The notes under the pieces were generated by a model, which was not told the origin of the DNA, ran no database searches, and worked only from the letters and a program-made list of their open reading frames with translations. A stretch of 55,241 nucleotides of DNA from UBA1231 sp045123185 (GTDB taxonomy: Bacteria > Bacillota_I > Bacilli_A > ML615J-28 > CAG-313). Numbering within the stretch: the stretch's first letter is position 1; every line of letters begins with the position of its first letter. Positions 1-8,235 of this stretch are shown here, piece by piece. The position numbers and the translations under genes were made by a program. The stretch is taken from positions 1 through 55,241 of the forward strand of contig JBGVIL010000030.1 in assembly GCA_045123185.1 (NCBI GenBank), written 5' to 3'.

Positions 1-2284
1 TTACATAGTAAGTAACTGGTGTATAAACTACTTGAACTTCTTTATTTCCGCCATCTAATACATATGCTGCCCATGCACTTGTGTAGTGTGCTTTAGTAGG
101 AAGAGCAGGTTCAGTAATATTAGTATCAACAATTGTATATGCATCAGATCCAATTAAAGAGTCACCATCTTTAAATGTTACTGTGTAAGTAACAGGTGTA
201 TAAACTGCTTCTACTTCAACATTTCCACTTGTTAATGTGTATGATTCCCAAACACCAGTGTAGTGTGCTTTTGTAGGAACTGCAGGGTTAACAACTGCTT
301 TGTTTTCTACAGTGTATGGAAGTTTAGCAACTTCAGTACCTTCTGCAACAAATGTTACAAAGTAAGTAACTGGTGTATAAACTGCTTCTACTTCAACGTT
401 TCCACTTGTTAATGTGTATGATTCCCAAACACCTGTGTAATGTGCTTTTGCTGGAACTGCAGGGTTAACAACTGCTTTGTTTTCAACAGTATATGGAAGT
501 TTAGCAACTTCAGTACCTTCTGCAACAAATGTTACATAGTAAGTAACTGGAGTATAAACTGCTTCTACTTCAACATTTCCACTTGTTAATGTGTATGATT
601 CCCAAACTCCTGTGTAATGTGCTTTTGTAGGAACTGCAGGGTTAACAACTGCTTTGTTTTCAACAGTATATGGAAGCTTAGCAACTTCAGTACCTTCTGC
701 AACAAATGTTACATAGTAAGTAACTGGTGTATAAACTGCTTCTACTTCAACATTTCCACCTACAAGTACATAAGATTCCCATGCACCTGTATAATGTTCT
801 TTTGTAGGAACTGAAGGTTCATTAATAGTTGGGTTAACTACTGTATAGTTTTCAGTATCAACAGTTACACCTTCAGCTTTGAATGTTACTGTGTATGTTA
901 CTGGAGTATAAACAGCTTTAACTGTAATGTTACCAGTTGTTAATTCGTATTCTTCCCATGCACCTGTAAAATGTTCAATAGCAGGTACAGCAGGTTCTGT
1001 GATGTTTTTGTTTTCAACTGTATAAGTAACTTTACCAACTAATTCAGTTGCAACGAATGTTACAGTGTATTCAACAACTTGCCATTTAGCACTTAATTCG
1101 ATATCGTGAGCTGGCATATTAGTGAAGCTATAAGATTCACCATTTAATTCCCAACCAGCGAATGTGTAACCTAATTTATTTGGAGATGATGGTGCAGCTA
1201 CCATTTGTTCATATTTGTATGAAACTGCTTGGATTGCTGATCCACCGTTTGTTTCAAATGAAACTTTATAACTATTTCTAGAATAATATAATTTTAATAC
1301 TAGAGTTCCATTGTAATTAACGATACCTTTTAATACATTATTTTCATTTGTTTCATCTTTACTAAATCCAGTGTAAGATTTCCATAAAGCTTCAACTTCT
1401 GAATCTGTTGAACCAAACAATTCTTCAACTTCTTGACGAACAAATGTTCCATTTAAGTTTTCTAAATAGTGTTCAACTTTATAAGTAATATTATTCTTAG
1501 CTTCAAAAGCTGCATAAATAAATTGAACTTCATCTGTTACAGTTAATGGGAATGAAACGGCATTACCTTTAGCATCAACCCAACCAACAAAATCATAACC
1601 AGGTTTTGTAGGATTTTGAAGTGGAGCTTGAACGGATGCACCTTCATCATCTTTAACTTCATAGAATACTTCTAATCCATTCATGAAGCGGATACCACTG
1701 AATTGCCATTTTGCATATAAAACGATATCTTCAGCAGGCATTGAAACTTCAACGAATTCTTCTTTAAATTCTGGATCTAAGAACCATCCAACAAATACAT
1801 AGTCAGTTTGAGCATCAATGATTTCTTGTAAATCACTTGGAACAAATTCATAAAGACGATCATGATATTCATATTCTTTTGTAGTTGTTGTTCCATCAGG
1901 TAAATTAATATTCGCATTAAAAGTAATAGTATATTTTACATTTTGATAGAATGCGTATAAATCTACATCTGATTCTGGCATTACATCAAAATCAACAGGT
2001 ACATATTCTTCTTTAGAAGTTGACCAACCCATGAACTCTTGTCCAATAGGTGCTTTAGTTGATTCTACTTGAGGAAGTGCTTTACCACTTTCAAGAGATT
2101 CTTGATGTACTTTTAATCCATTTTCATAATAAGTAATTAAATAACTAGATACTTCCACATCAGGATTAGTTCCTGGTTCCTCAATTTGAGGTCCACTTGG
2201 GAAGCTTTCATGACTAAACATGCTACAAGATGTTAACATGAATAAGCCAAGAATAAAAAAGACAACTAGTTTAATTCTTTTCAT
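1..2284 (-). CDS. Partial surface lipoprotein with InlB/Flg_new (Listeria-Bacteroides) repeats
   Basis: The frame is open from the start at 2284 to the window edge, so the C-terminus is missing (761 codons seen). The N-terminus is a lipoprotein signal: two basic residues, a hydrophobic stretch and LTSC with the lipid-accepting Cys at residue 20. After it come several domains ending in forms of 'GW..AKW', typical of InlB B-repeat/Flg_new (PF09479) modules of surface proteins. Distally there are 59-residue tandem repeats of the type 'YTPVTYYVTFVAEG'. The start is set by GGAGG 8 bases upstream. Such repeats usually form extended stalks in adhesins; the exact ligand or function cannot be told. 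It is monocistronic as far as visible, with its own promoter. Confidence 0.85.
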   Translation of the reverse strand, partial: MKRIKLVVFFILGLFMLTSCSMFSHESFPSGPQIEEPGTNPDVEVSSYLITYYENGLKVHQESLESGKALPQVESTKAPIGQEFMGWSTSKEEYVPVDFDVMPESDVDLYAFYQNVKYTITFNANINLPDGTTTTKEYEYHDRLYEFVPSDLQEIIDAQTDYVFVGWFLDPEFKEEFVEVSMPAEDIVLYAKWQFSGIRFMNGLEVFYEVKDDEGASVQAPLQNPTKPGYDFVGWVDAKGNAVSFPLTVTDEVQFIYAAFEAKNNITYKVEHYLENLNGTFVRQEVEELFGSTDSEVEALWKSYTGFSKDETNENNVLKGIVNYNGTLVLKLYYSRNSYKVSFETNGGSAIQAVSYKYEQMVAAPSSPNKLGYTFAGWELNGESYSFTNMPAHDIELSAKWQVVEYTVTFVATELVGKVTYTVENKNITEPAVPAIEHFTGAWEEYELTTGNITVKAVYTPVTYTVTFKAEGVTVDTENYTVVNPTINEPSVPTKEHYTGAWESYVLVGGNVEVEAVYTPVTYYVTFVAEGTEVAKLPYTVENKAVVNPAVPTKAHYTGVWESYTLTSGNVEVEAVYTPVTYYVTFVAEGTEVAKLPYTVENKAVVNPAVPAKAHYTGVWESYTLTSGNVEVEAVYTPVTYFVTFVAEGTEVAKLPYTVENKAVVNPAVPTKAHYTGVWESYTLTSGNVEVEAVYTPVTYTVTFKDGDSLIGSDAYTIVDTNITEPALPTKAHYTSAWAAYVLDGGNKEVQVVYTPVTYYV
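24..1085 (-). repeat. Six 177-bp tandem repeats inside the lipoprotein gene
   Basis: A landmark beginning TAAACTGCTT or a close variant recurs at 24, 201, 378, 555, 732 and 909, exactly 177 bp (59 codons) apart. The copies beginning at 201, 378 and 555 are almost identical at the DNA level; the outer ones are more diverged. The period is a multiple of three, so gain or loss of a unit keeps the frame. Confidence 0.95.
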
Positions 2285-2304
2285 ATTTTCCTCCAATTTA
2301 GTAT

Positions 2305-2322
2305 AAAAAGGTATACCTTTTT
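2305..2322. promoter_or_regulatory. Perfect 18-bp palindrome in the lipoprotein 5' UTR
   Basis: AAAAAGGTATACCTTTTT lies between the promoter and the ribosome binding site of the lipoprotein gene. A perfect palindrome there is a plausible operator for a dimeric repressor. It lacks a loop, so it would make a poor RNA hairpin. Confidence 0.5.
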
Positions 2323-2341
2323 TACATCTCTTTACTTTCTT

Positions 2342-2370
2342 ATTATACTATTTATTGATATTTTTTACAA
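2342..2370 (-). promoter_or_regulatory. Promoter of the repeat lipoprotein
   Basis: On the minus strand, -35 TTGTAA (2370-2365), a 17-base spacer and -10 TATAAT (2347-2342). Confidence 0.7.
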
Positions 2371-2434
2371 CTAATAGTGTAAAAAAGCAGTAGATAATTG
2401 TAAATATATAAAACTATACCTTTATATTTGTAGA

Positions 2435-2461
2435 AAAAAGGCCCATTTGCTGGGCCCTTTT
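2435..2461 (-). terminator. Intrinsic terminator of the CotD-like gene
   Basis: Directly after the TAG stop on the minus strand: GGGCCCA, loop GCAAA, TGGGCC, then six T. The upstream AAAA run also makes it a possible terminator in the other direction. Confidence 0.8.
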
Positions 2462-2737
2462 CTAACCTTGATTACGACAAATTGCAGGTTCGTTTACATG
2501 AACTTCACTACAAGTAAATTTAGGAATAAACTCATTTTCAACAACATGATGATGTACTACTTCAGTATGATATGTATGAATGTATGGTTGTTTAGTAACA
2601 TGGTATTGATCAATTACTTGTTTAGAACAAGTCATGATTGGTGGACATTCTTTATAAACAGTTGGACATTCAGGTTTACAACATTGTTTGTTGTTTTCGT
2701 TATTCATGAAATTTGGAAAGCCAAATTGATTATTCAT
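2462..2737 (-). CDS. Small Cys/His-rich CotD-like protein
   Basis: A 91-residue protein with an N-terminal Asn-rich part, a CCKPEC...CPP segment and a His-rich middle (YHVTKQPYIHTYHTEVVHHH). It ends with two further Cys. The pattern 'C...V..hP.iH.yhtevvhhH...n.FiP' resembles the inner spore coat protein D family (CotD). An ATG 15 bases further upstream is rejected because the ribosome binding site GGAGGTGAAAG lies inside that extension. It is monocistronic with its own terminator. If the CotD assignment holds, it hints at sporulation ancestry; alternatively it is a small metal-binding protein. The call rests on composition and pattern only. Confidence 0.55.
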   Translation of the reverse strand: MNNQFGFPNFMNNENNKQCCKPECPTVYKECPPIMTCSKQVIDQYHVTKQPYIHTYHTEVVHHHVVENEFIPKFTCSEVHVNEPAICRNQG

Positions 2738-2850
2738 TCTTTCACCTCCCATATTAATTTATTCTCTTAATTGTAATTTGTTTGTGTTTATACCAAATTA
2801 TGCGATTTTTTGATAATAAATATATATATAATCTAATTGGAGGTATATAT

Positions 2851-3432
2851 ATGAATTTAACACCATATGTTATTGAAAAGACATCTCGTGGAGAAAGAAG
2901 CTATGATATTTATTCAAGACTATTAGTTGACCGAATAATATTAATATTTGGTGAAATTAATGATTTAACATCAGCAAGTGTCATCGCACAATTGTTATAT
3001 TTAGAAAGCACATCTAAAGATCCAATTTATATTTACATTAACTCACCAGGTGGATCAGTTACTGCAGGCCTTGCTATATACGATGTTATCAACTATATTA
3101 AATGTGAAGTCATTACTATAGGTATGGGTCTTTGTGCTAGCCTTGGTGCATTTTTACTCGCAACTGGCGATAAACGATATTGTCTTGAAAACACTAAAAT
3201 TATGATTCATCAACCACTTGGAAAAAGTGAAGGACAAGCAAGTGATATGATGATAGTCGCAGAAGAAATTATTAAAACGAAAAAAAGGCTAAATGAAATA
3301 TTAGCCTTCAAAACAAAACAAGATATTAAAAAGATTGAAAAAGATTCTGAACGTGATTTTTATATGACCGCAACTGAGGCTTTAGAATATGGCATTATTG
3401 ATCAAATTGAGAAAAGTCCCAAGAAGGAATAG
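2851..3432 (+). CDS. clpP: ATP-dependent Clp protease proteolytic subunit
   Basis: The 193-residue serine protease forms the double-heptamer chamber that degrades proteins delivered by ClpX/ClpC in the cytoplasm. The catalytic triad is visible: Ser97 in LCASLGAF, His120 in IMIHQP and Asp169 in SERDFYM, at nearly the canonical spacing. The oxyanion/substrate strand motif INSPGGSV is at 64-70. The start is the ATG after TTGGAGGTATATAT; an upstream in-frame ATG has no ribosome binding site. Length fits the family. Its 3' end overlaps the convergent pseudouridine synthase gene by 38 bp. No clpX or tig is adjacent. Confidence 0.95.
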   Translation: MNLTPYVIEKTSRGERSYDIYSRLLVDRIILIFGEINDLTSASVIAQLLYLESTSKDPIYIYINSPGGSVTAGLAIYDVINYIKCEVITIGMGLCASLGAFLLATGDKRYCLENTKIMIHQPLGKSEGQASDMMIVAEEIIKTKKRLNEILAFKTKQDIKKIEKDSERDFYMTATEALEYGIIDQIEKSPKKE

Positions 3433-4234
3433 AGTTAATCTCTATTCTTTCTTTTGTTATTGGATGAATAAATTCTAAATATGAGCTATGTAAATATAGA
3501 TATTCAAAAGCATCATCACCATATAACTTATCACCAACAATTGGATAATTTAATGATGAAAAGTGAACTCTTAGTTGATGAGTTTTACCAGTAATTAATT
3601 TTGCGAAAAGCAAAGTATAATCTTTATATTCTTTAACGACTTCATATTTTGTAATTGCATTATTCTTATCAGTTGTTGTTCTTTTAATAATACTACCATC
3701 TAGTTTATCAATACCAGTTTTAATTTCACCACTACCTTTTATATTACCATGAACTACTAATTGATATTTTTTAGTTAAGATTGCACTTTTCATAACATCA
3801 GCAATATATATATTTTTCGCAACAACTACTATTCCTGATGTTGCCATATCTAACCTATTAACAAAATGAATCCCTGATGAAATTCCTTTTTGTAAATAAT
3901 AACTACGAACGAAGTTTGCAAGCGATTGTTTATAATGATTTCTTGTTGGTATACTTGCGATATCTCTTTCTTTGTTAATGATTAATAAATACTCATCTTC
4001 ATATAAAATATCAAATGGTTTATTAGTTGGCACAATATGTGAAGAATCTAATACCGGAACAACTACTTCTAGTAAATCACCTGGTTTTAAAACATAATAA
4101 TTTTTAACTATTTGGTTATTTACAACAAAACTATTCGGGTTTTGACTTAATATTTTAAATAATCTTGCTGTAATATGATTATTTAAGAAATCTTTAATTG
4201 TTATTTCATTTTCTACTTGAAATTTTAGTATCAT
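3395..4234 (-). CDS. RluD-family 23S rRNA pseudouridine synthase
   Basis: About 279 residues. An N-terminal S4-like RNA-binding part (residues about 5-65) precedes the RluA/RluD catalytic domain, with the hallmark HFVNRLDMATSGIVVVAKN containing the catalytic Asp. 'GKTHQLRVH' follows near the C-terminus. It isomerises uridine in rRNA, or possibly tRNA; the specific target cannot be assigned. I place the start at 4234 because a TATAAT box sits at 4255-4250, so an ATG at 4249 would lie before the likely transcription start; TTGGTGAT precedes 4234. It is convergent with, and overlaps, clpP. Confidence 0.9.
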   Translation of the reverse strand: MILKFQVENEITIKDFLNNHITARLFKILSQNPNSFVVNNQIVKNYYVLKPGDLLEVVVPVLDSSHIVPTNKPFDILYEDEYLLIINKERDIASIPTRNHYKQSLANFVRSYYLQKGISSGIHFVNRLDMATSGIVVVAKNIYIADVMKSAILTKKYQLVVHGNIKGSGEIKTGIDKLDGSIIKRTTTDKNNAITKYEVVKEYKDYTLLFAKLITGKTHQLRVHFSSLNYPIVGDKLYGDDAFEYLYLHSSYLEFIHPITKERIEINSIPSWDFSQFDQ

Positions 4235-4293
4235 GATATCACCAAGCATATTATAACACTTTTTAACAAATTTTGGTTTTTTTATACATATAC

Positions 4294-4321
4294 TTGATTT
4301 TTAAAATTATTCGTGTATAAT
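4294..4321 (+). promoter_or_regulatory. Promoter of the CYTH gene
   Basis: -35 TTGATT (4294-4299), a 16-base spacer, -10 TATAAT (4316-4321). Confidence 0.75.
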
Positions 4322-4347
4322 ACAAGTAGTTAAAAACGGAGGCACTT

Positions 4348-4914
4348 ATGGCAAAAGAATTAGAAGTTTCATATCGCACTTTATTATCAAAAGGTGAATA
4401 CGCAAGACTTGCGGAAATGTTTAAAGATAAACCTTCTAACCTACAAACAAATTATTATTTTGATACATCTCGTTTTACTTTAAAAGCTGCTGAAGTAGTA
4501 TTACGTGTTAGACAACGTGATCATTATGAAGTATCTCTAAGAAGAAAAAAAGGATATAATCAATTTGAAATTAATAATCCTATTAGTGAAGAAGAATTTA
4601 ATAAATTTGTATCAGAAGGTGTTATCCCATCATTAGAAATCCAAGCAGAAATCGGTGAATTAATCAAAGGTCAAAAAATTTTAAATTATATGAGTTTATC
4701 AACTTTTAGAATTTTCTTCCCACATAAACATGGTGTTCTTGCTATTGACAAATGTGAATACCTTGGTGAAACTGATTATGAACTAGAGTTTCAAGCATCA
4801 ACTAGAGATCTTGGTAAGAAAGACTTTGTTGAAACTGTTAAAGAACTTGGTATCATTTATAAAAAAGGTGAAACTAAAATTAAAAGAGCTTATAACGCTT
4901 TAAAGCGTCAATAA
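4348..4914 (+). CDS. CYTH-domain protein, YjbK-like triphosphatase
   Basis: 188 residues, entirely CYTH (triphosphate tunnel metalloenzyme) fold. The ELEV motif at the N-terminus corresponds to ExEx of the family. Alternating basic and acidic tunnel residues follow: VVLRVRQRD, VSLRRKKGYNQFEIN, LAIDKCEY and ELEFQ. The C-terminus is KKGETKIKRAY. Close in type to Bacillus YjbK, a cytoplasmic inorganic triphosphatase-like protein of uncertain role. GGAGG lies 7 bases before the ATG. It is a single-gene unit between its own promoter and terminator. Confidence 0.9.
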   Translation: MAKELEVSYRTLLSKGEYARLAEMFKDKPSNLQTNYYFDTSRFTLKAAEVVLRVRQRDHYEVSLRRKKGYNQFEINNPISEEEFNKFVSEGVIPSLEIQAEIGELIKGQKILNYMSLSTFRIFFPHKHGVLAIDKCEYLGETDYELEFQASTRDLGKKDFVETVKELGIIYKKGETKIKRAYNALKRQ

Positions 4915-4926
4915 GCTCTTTTTTTT
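4882..4926. terminator. Intrinsic terminator between the CYTH gene and spx
   Basis: The stem AGAGCTTAT/ATAAGCTCT encloses a smaller CGCTTTAAAGCG hairpin and is followed by eight T on the plus strand. It may also serve the convergent spx gene, though the T run on that side is shorter. It overlaps the 3' end of the CYTH coding sequence. Confidence 0.75.
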
Positions 4927-4929
4927 GTT

Positions 4930-5337
4930 TTATTCATCATCTAATGATTGGTTATCAAAACCACTAAAACATTCACGATTTCTTAGTTCTTTTGGTAAGA
5001 AGATAGTAATATCTTCATTGTTGTAACCAACTTGTAATTCATTTTCGTTAATGATAATTGGTCTTTTTAAAACACTTGGATTATCAATAATGAAATTAAC
5101 TAATTCTTGAATAGACATATTATCTGGTTCTAAATGTTTTTCTTTAAAAACTTTTGAACGTGTTGAAATAATATCTTCAAATCCATTTTCACTATTAGCA
5201 AGCATTTTAAAAATATCTTCTTTACTAAGTTTAATACTAAAAATGTTTTTTTCAGAATATGGGATCTTATATTGATCAAACCACTTCTTGGCCTTTCTAC
5301 ATGATGCGCAACTTGGTGTTGTGTATATTTGTATCAC
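4930..5337 (-). CDS. spx: Spx/ArsC-family redox regulator
   Basis: 135 residues read from a GTG start. Choosing this GTG, which has GGAGG 8 bases upstream, puts the redox-switch cysteines at Cys10 and Cys13 and the conserved Arg at 92 (LKRPII), exactly the Bacillus Spx numbering. An upstream TTG would place the ribosome binding site inside the gene. Spx binds the RNA polymerase alpha C-terminal domain and reprograms transcription under thiol stress. The C-terminus is acidic and extended (SGFDNQSLDDE). It is divergent from the GH5 gene. Confidence 0.9.
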   Translation of the reverse strand: MIQIYTTPSCASCRKAKKWFDQYKIPYSEKNIFSIKLSKEDIFKMLANSENGFEDIISTRSKVFKEKHLEPDNMSIQELVNFIIDNPSVLKRPIIINENELQVGYNNEDITIFLPKELRNRECFSGFDNQSLDDE

Positions 5338-5466
5338 GAAATTCGCCTCCAATACGTTATATATCTCTTACTTTTCTATTTTATCATATTTTTCAACAAA
5401 TAGCAAGAGTTTTTTGGAAATTTGTCAAAACTTTATTTATGTTGTTAGATTTTATATGTTATATTT

Positions 5467-5495
5467 TTGACTAGTTTTCAATGAAATGGTATAAT
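5467..5495 (+). promoter_or_regulatory. Promoter of the GH5 lipoprotein gene
   Basis: -35 TTGACT (5467-5472), a 17-base spacer, -10 TATAAT (5490-5495). Confidence 0.8.
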
Positions 5496-5534
5496 AATTA
5501 TATATATAAATCATCATAAAGGAGTGATAATAGA

Positions 5535-6935
5535 TTGAAAAAATATATATATTATTTAATTGTATTTGTTTTCTTAATTAGTATATCAGGATGTAATAAA
5601 CCAAATATTGATAATCCTGATGATACTTTAGATGATGAAATTGTAGAACACAATTGTAACGAATATATATCTGATTGGATAAATGTAGAACCAGTTGTTT
5701 GTGGTCAAAATAAACGTAATAAAATATGTTTAAAATGTAATAAAGTTTTATTAACAACAAATTATACTAAAGTTCATGAATACAGTGAAGAAATATTAAT
5801 TCCTTCAACATGCCTTGAAGAAGGATTAATTAAATATACTTGTATTAATTGTGAAGATAACTACGAAATATCATCTAAACCTTTAGGCCATGTTAATGGT
5901 GATCTTATTGTTACTAAAAGTCCAACAATTGATAGTATTGGTTCAAGAGATTTATATTGTGATCGATGTGATGAAGTAATTAAGACTTACACATATCTAA
6001 ATAACAATTATCACTTCAATGGTAAACTAAGTGTAGTTGGTCCTGATTTAGTAAATCAAGAAGGGGAAAAAATCCAACTATATGGTTTAAGTACTCATGG
6101 TATTCAGTGGTTTGGCCGATACTGTAATTTTGATACACTTGCTGCAATCACTAGTGAATTTGGTATTAATATAGTCAGATTTTCTATGACAACATCAGAA
6201 GGTGGTTATTGTAGTGGTAATACATTAGTTAAAGAACAAATGTTACAAGACTTACATGAAGGAATCGATGCTGCAACTAAGCTTGGTTTATATGTTATAG
6301 TAGACTGGCATATGGTAGGTGCAACTGATCCAGCAGATAAAAATCCTTTAACATATCTAGAAGAATCTAAAGAGTTCTTTAGTTATATTTCAGAATATTA
6401 TAAAGATCAAGACAATATTTTATTTGAAATAATGAATGAACCAAATGGTTCTACTACTTGGGCTGATTGTAAAAAATACGCAAACGAAGTAATACCATGC
6501 ATTAGAAAAAACTCTGATGGAATTATTTTAGTTGGAAATCCTAGATGGACAGCCGATTTAAATTCGGTTATGAAAGACCCACTAGTTGGGTATAATAATA
6601 TTATGTATACTTATCACTTCTACGCAAGAGATCATAAAAATACAACCCAAGTTAAAACAGCATATGATTCCGGTTTCCCAGTATTCATTAGTGAGTTTGG
6701 ATTTATGAATTCTGATGGTGATGGACCAATTAGTGAAACTAATGGTAATGCTTGGAAAGAAGTATTAGATTCAAGAAATATTAGTTATGTTGCATGGAAC
6801 ATTTCCAACAGTGAATGTTCTTCTTCGATATTTAAACAAAACAGTTCAATTATGGATGATGTATCAGATGCTAACTTAAGAGAATGGGGAATTTATTTAA
6901 AGAACTGGTATCGTTCAAAATCTCTTTTAGGATAA
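5535..6935 (+). CDS. Secreted GH5 endoglycanase lipoprotein with Cys-pair linker
   Basis: 466 residues. Residues 1-20 form a lipoprotein signal (SISGC, Cys20). Residues 40-150 hold paired CxxC-type motifs (CLKC, CINC, CDRC) separated by His-containing segments. A glycoside hydrolase family 5 TIM barrel spans about 160-460. The acid/base is Glu302 in FEIMNEP and the nucleophile Glu387 in FISEFGF; supporting motifs are VDWHM and YTYHFYA. It most likely cleaves beta-1,4-glucan or mannan at the cell surface; substrate is not certain. The start is TTG, placed by AAAGGAG 10 bases upstream and by the signal peptide. It is the only secreted plant- or fungal-type glycanase in the window. Confidence 0.9.
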   Translation: MKKYIYYLIVFVFLISISGCNKPNIDNPDDTLDDEIVEHNCNEYISDWINVEPVVCGQNKRNKICLKCNKVLLTTNYTKVHEYSEEILIPSTCLEEGLIKYTCINCEDNYEISSKPLGHVNGDLIVTKSPTIDSIGSRDLYCDRCDEVIKTYTYLNNNYHFNGKLSVVGPDLVNQEGEKIQLYGLSTHGIQWFGRYCNFDTLAAITSEFGINIVRFSMTTSEGGYCSGNTLVKEQMLQDLHEGIDAATKLGLYVIVDWHMVGATDPADKNPLTYLEESKEFFSYISEYYKDQDNILFEIMNEPNGSTTWADCKKYANEVIPCIRKNSDGIILVGNPRWTADLNSVMKDPLVGYNNIMYTYHFYARDHKNTTQVKTAYDSGFPVFISEFGFMNSDGDGPISETNGNAWKEVLDSRNISYVAWNISNSECSSSIFKQNSSIMDDVSDANLREWGIYLKNWYRSKSLLG

Positions 6936-6944
6936 GTTTATTTC

Positions 6945-6973
6945 TTGACTTTTAAAATAATAAAAGTTATAAT
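6945..6973 (+). promoter_or_regulatory. Promoter of the T-box/trpS transcript
   Basis: -35 TTGACT (6945-6950), a 17-base spacer, -10 TATAAT (6968-6973). Confidence 0.85.
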
Positions 6974-6984
6974 ATATTAAAGCA

Positions 6985-7193
6985 AATGATTAAGAATAGT
7001 AATTAAAGATATAATTCAAAGTGAGTAGCAGTTAGTGGGAATGCTATAAGGCGTCTTTAATGAATGGGACTTATGATGTGAAGAAATTCCGTACTCTGGC
7101 GTTAACAGATTAAAGGGCTTAAGTTTTTAAGCTAAATTAAGGTGGCACCACGAGATATTCGTCCTTAGGTTTTATGACCTAGGGACTTTTTTT
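6985..7193 (+). ncRNA. T-box leader (riboswitch) of trpS
   Basis: The T-box core AAGGTGGCACCACG is at 7139-7152, right before a terminator. Upstream is about 150 nt able to fold as stem I: GAGTA at 7023-7027 can pair with TACTC at 7092-7096. The TGG at 7097-7099 is next to that stem and is the best Trp specifier candidate by eye. Uncharged tRNA-Trp would favour the antiterminator and allow trpS transcription. The T-box identity is firm; the specifier position is inferred. Confidence 0.92.
7161..7193 (+). terminator. Conditional terminator of the T-box leader
   Basis: GTCCTTAGGT pairs with ACCTAGGGAC, followed by seven T. Its 5' arm overlaps the GTCCTT sequence that pairs with the T-box region in the antiterminator. 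Confidence 0.9.
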
Positions 7194-7207
7194 ATTAGGA
7201 GGTATTT

Positions 7208-8206
7208 ATGAAAACAATATTATCAGGAATTCAACCATCAGGTAAAATTACTTTAGGTAATTACCTTGGTGCAATAAAAAACTTTGTACAACTTCAAAAT
7301 CAAGCTGATGAAGATACAAATATTTTAGTATTTATTGCGGACTTACACGCAATCACAGTTTACCAAGATCCAAAACACTTAAGAGATTCAATTAAACAAT
7401 TAGCTGCAATCTATTTAGCATGTGGACTTGAAAGAGAAAAAACAACTTTATTTATTCAATCAGAAGTTAGAGAACATGCAGAAATTGGATACTTGCTTCA
7501 AACAATGACTTATATTGGTGAACTTGAAAGAATGACTCAATATAAAGACAAAATGCAAAAACAAACTACTGGTGTATCAAGTGCATTACTTACTTACCCT
7601 GTTTTAATGGCTGGAGACATTTTACTATACAACAGTGATTATGTTCCTGTTGGTGAAGACCAAAAACAACATTTAGAACTTTCACGCAATCTTGCTGAAC
7701 GTTTTAACTCAAGATATAGTGAAACGTTCAAAGTCCCTGAACCATTAATCCAAAAAGTTGGCGCACGTATTATGTCTTTACAAGATCCTACAAAGAAAAT
7801 GTCTAAATCAGATCCATTAGAAAAAGCATCTATTTTCTTACTAGATGAAGAAAATGTTATTAGAAAGAAAATCGCAAGTGCAGTTACAGACAGTGATGGA
7901 ATCATTAAATACGATGTAGTAAATAAACCTGGTATTTCAAACCTTATGACTATTATGTCATGTATAAGTGGTTTATCAATGGAAGGCATTGAGAAAGCAT
8001 ATGAAGGTGTTGGATATGGAACATTTAAAAAAGATCTTGCGGATATGTTAGTTAAACATTTAAAACCTATCCAAGAAAGATATAATGAAATTCTAAAAAG
8101 CAAAGAACTTGATGACATCTTAACTGAAGGTGCTCAAAAAGCATCATACTTAGCTCAAAAAACTTTAAGTAAAATGAAAAGAAAAATGGGTATCGGAAGA
8201 AAATAA
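7208..8206 (+). CDS. trpS: Tryptophanyl-tRNA synthetase
   Basis: 332 residues, a class Ic synthetase charging tRNA-Trp in the cytoplasm. The signature SGIQPSGKITLGNY (residues 6-19) contains the HIGH-equivalent and KMSKS is at 197-201. Length matches bacterial TrpRS. AGGAGG lies 7 bases before the ATG. Expression is controlled by the T-box leader directly upstream, and a terminator follows at once. Confidence 0.97.
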   Translation: MKTILSGIQPSGKITLGNYLGAIKNFVQLQNQADEDTNILVFIADLHAITVYQDPKHLRDSIKQLAAIYLACGLEREKTTLFIQSEVREHAEIGYLLQTMTYIGELERMTQYKDKMQKQTTGVSSALLTYPVLMAGDILLYNSDYVPVGEDQKQHLELSRNLAERFNSRYSETFKVPEPLIQKVGARIMSLQDPTKKMSKSDPLEKASIFLLDEENVIRKKIASAVTDSDGIIKYDVVNKPGISNLMTIMSCISGLSMEGIEKAYEGVGYGTFKKDLADMLVKHLKPIQERYNEILKSKELDDILTEGAQKASYLAQKTLSKMKRKMGIGRK

Positions 8207-8232
8207 AAAATCTCACTTTGTGAGATTTTTTT
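8206..8232 (+). terminator. Intrinsic terminator of trpS
   Basis: TCTCAC, loop TTTG, GTGAGA, flanked by A6 and T7. The symmetry allows use in both directions. Confidence 0.85.
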
Positions 8233-8235
8233 ATT

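Noticed and set aside
617..814. Plus-strand open frame rich in Cys and Asn inside the repeat region
   Set aside because: It lies opposite the repeat lipoprotein gene and arises from its repeated codons; no ribosome binding site, no family likeness.
24..1085. Regular repeats as a CRISPR array
   Set aside because: Units are 177 bp, contiguous without unique spacers and keep one protein frame.
2447..2770. Plus-strand open frame opposite the CotD-like gene
   Set aside because: The minus-strand frame has a proper ribosome binding site, terminator and a coherent Cys/His pattern; the plus frame has none.
7035..7060. Other TGG/GGAC triplets in the T-box leader as the specifier
   Set aside because: TGG at 7097-7099 sits next to the GAGTA/TACTC stem, the expected place; the others do not fit a stem I fold by eye.
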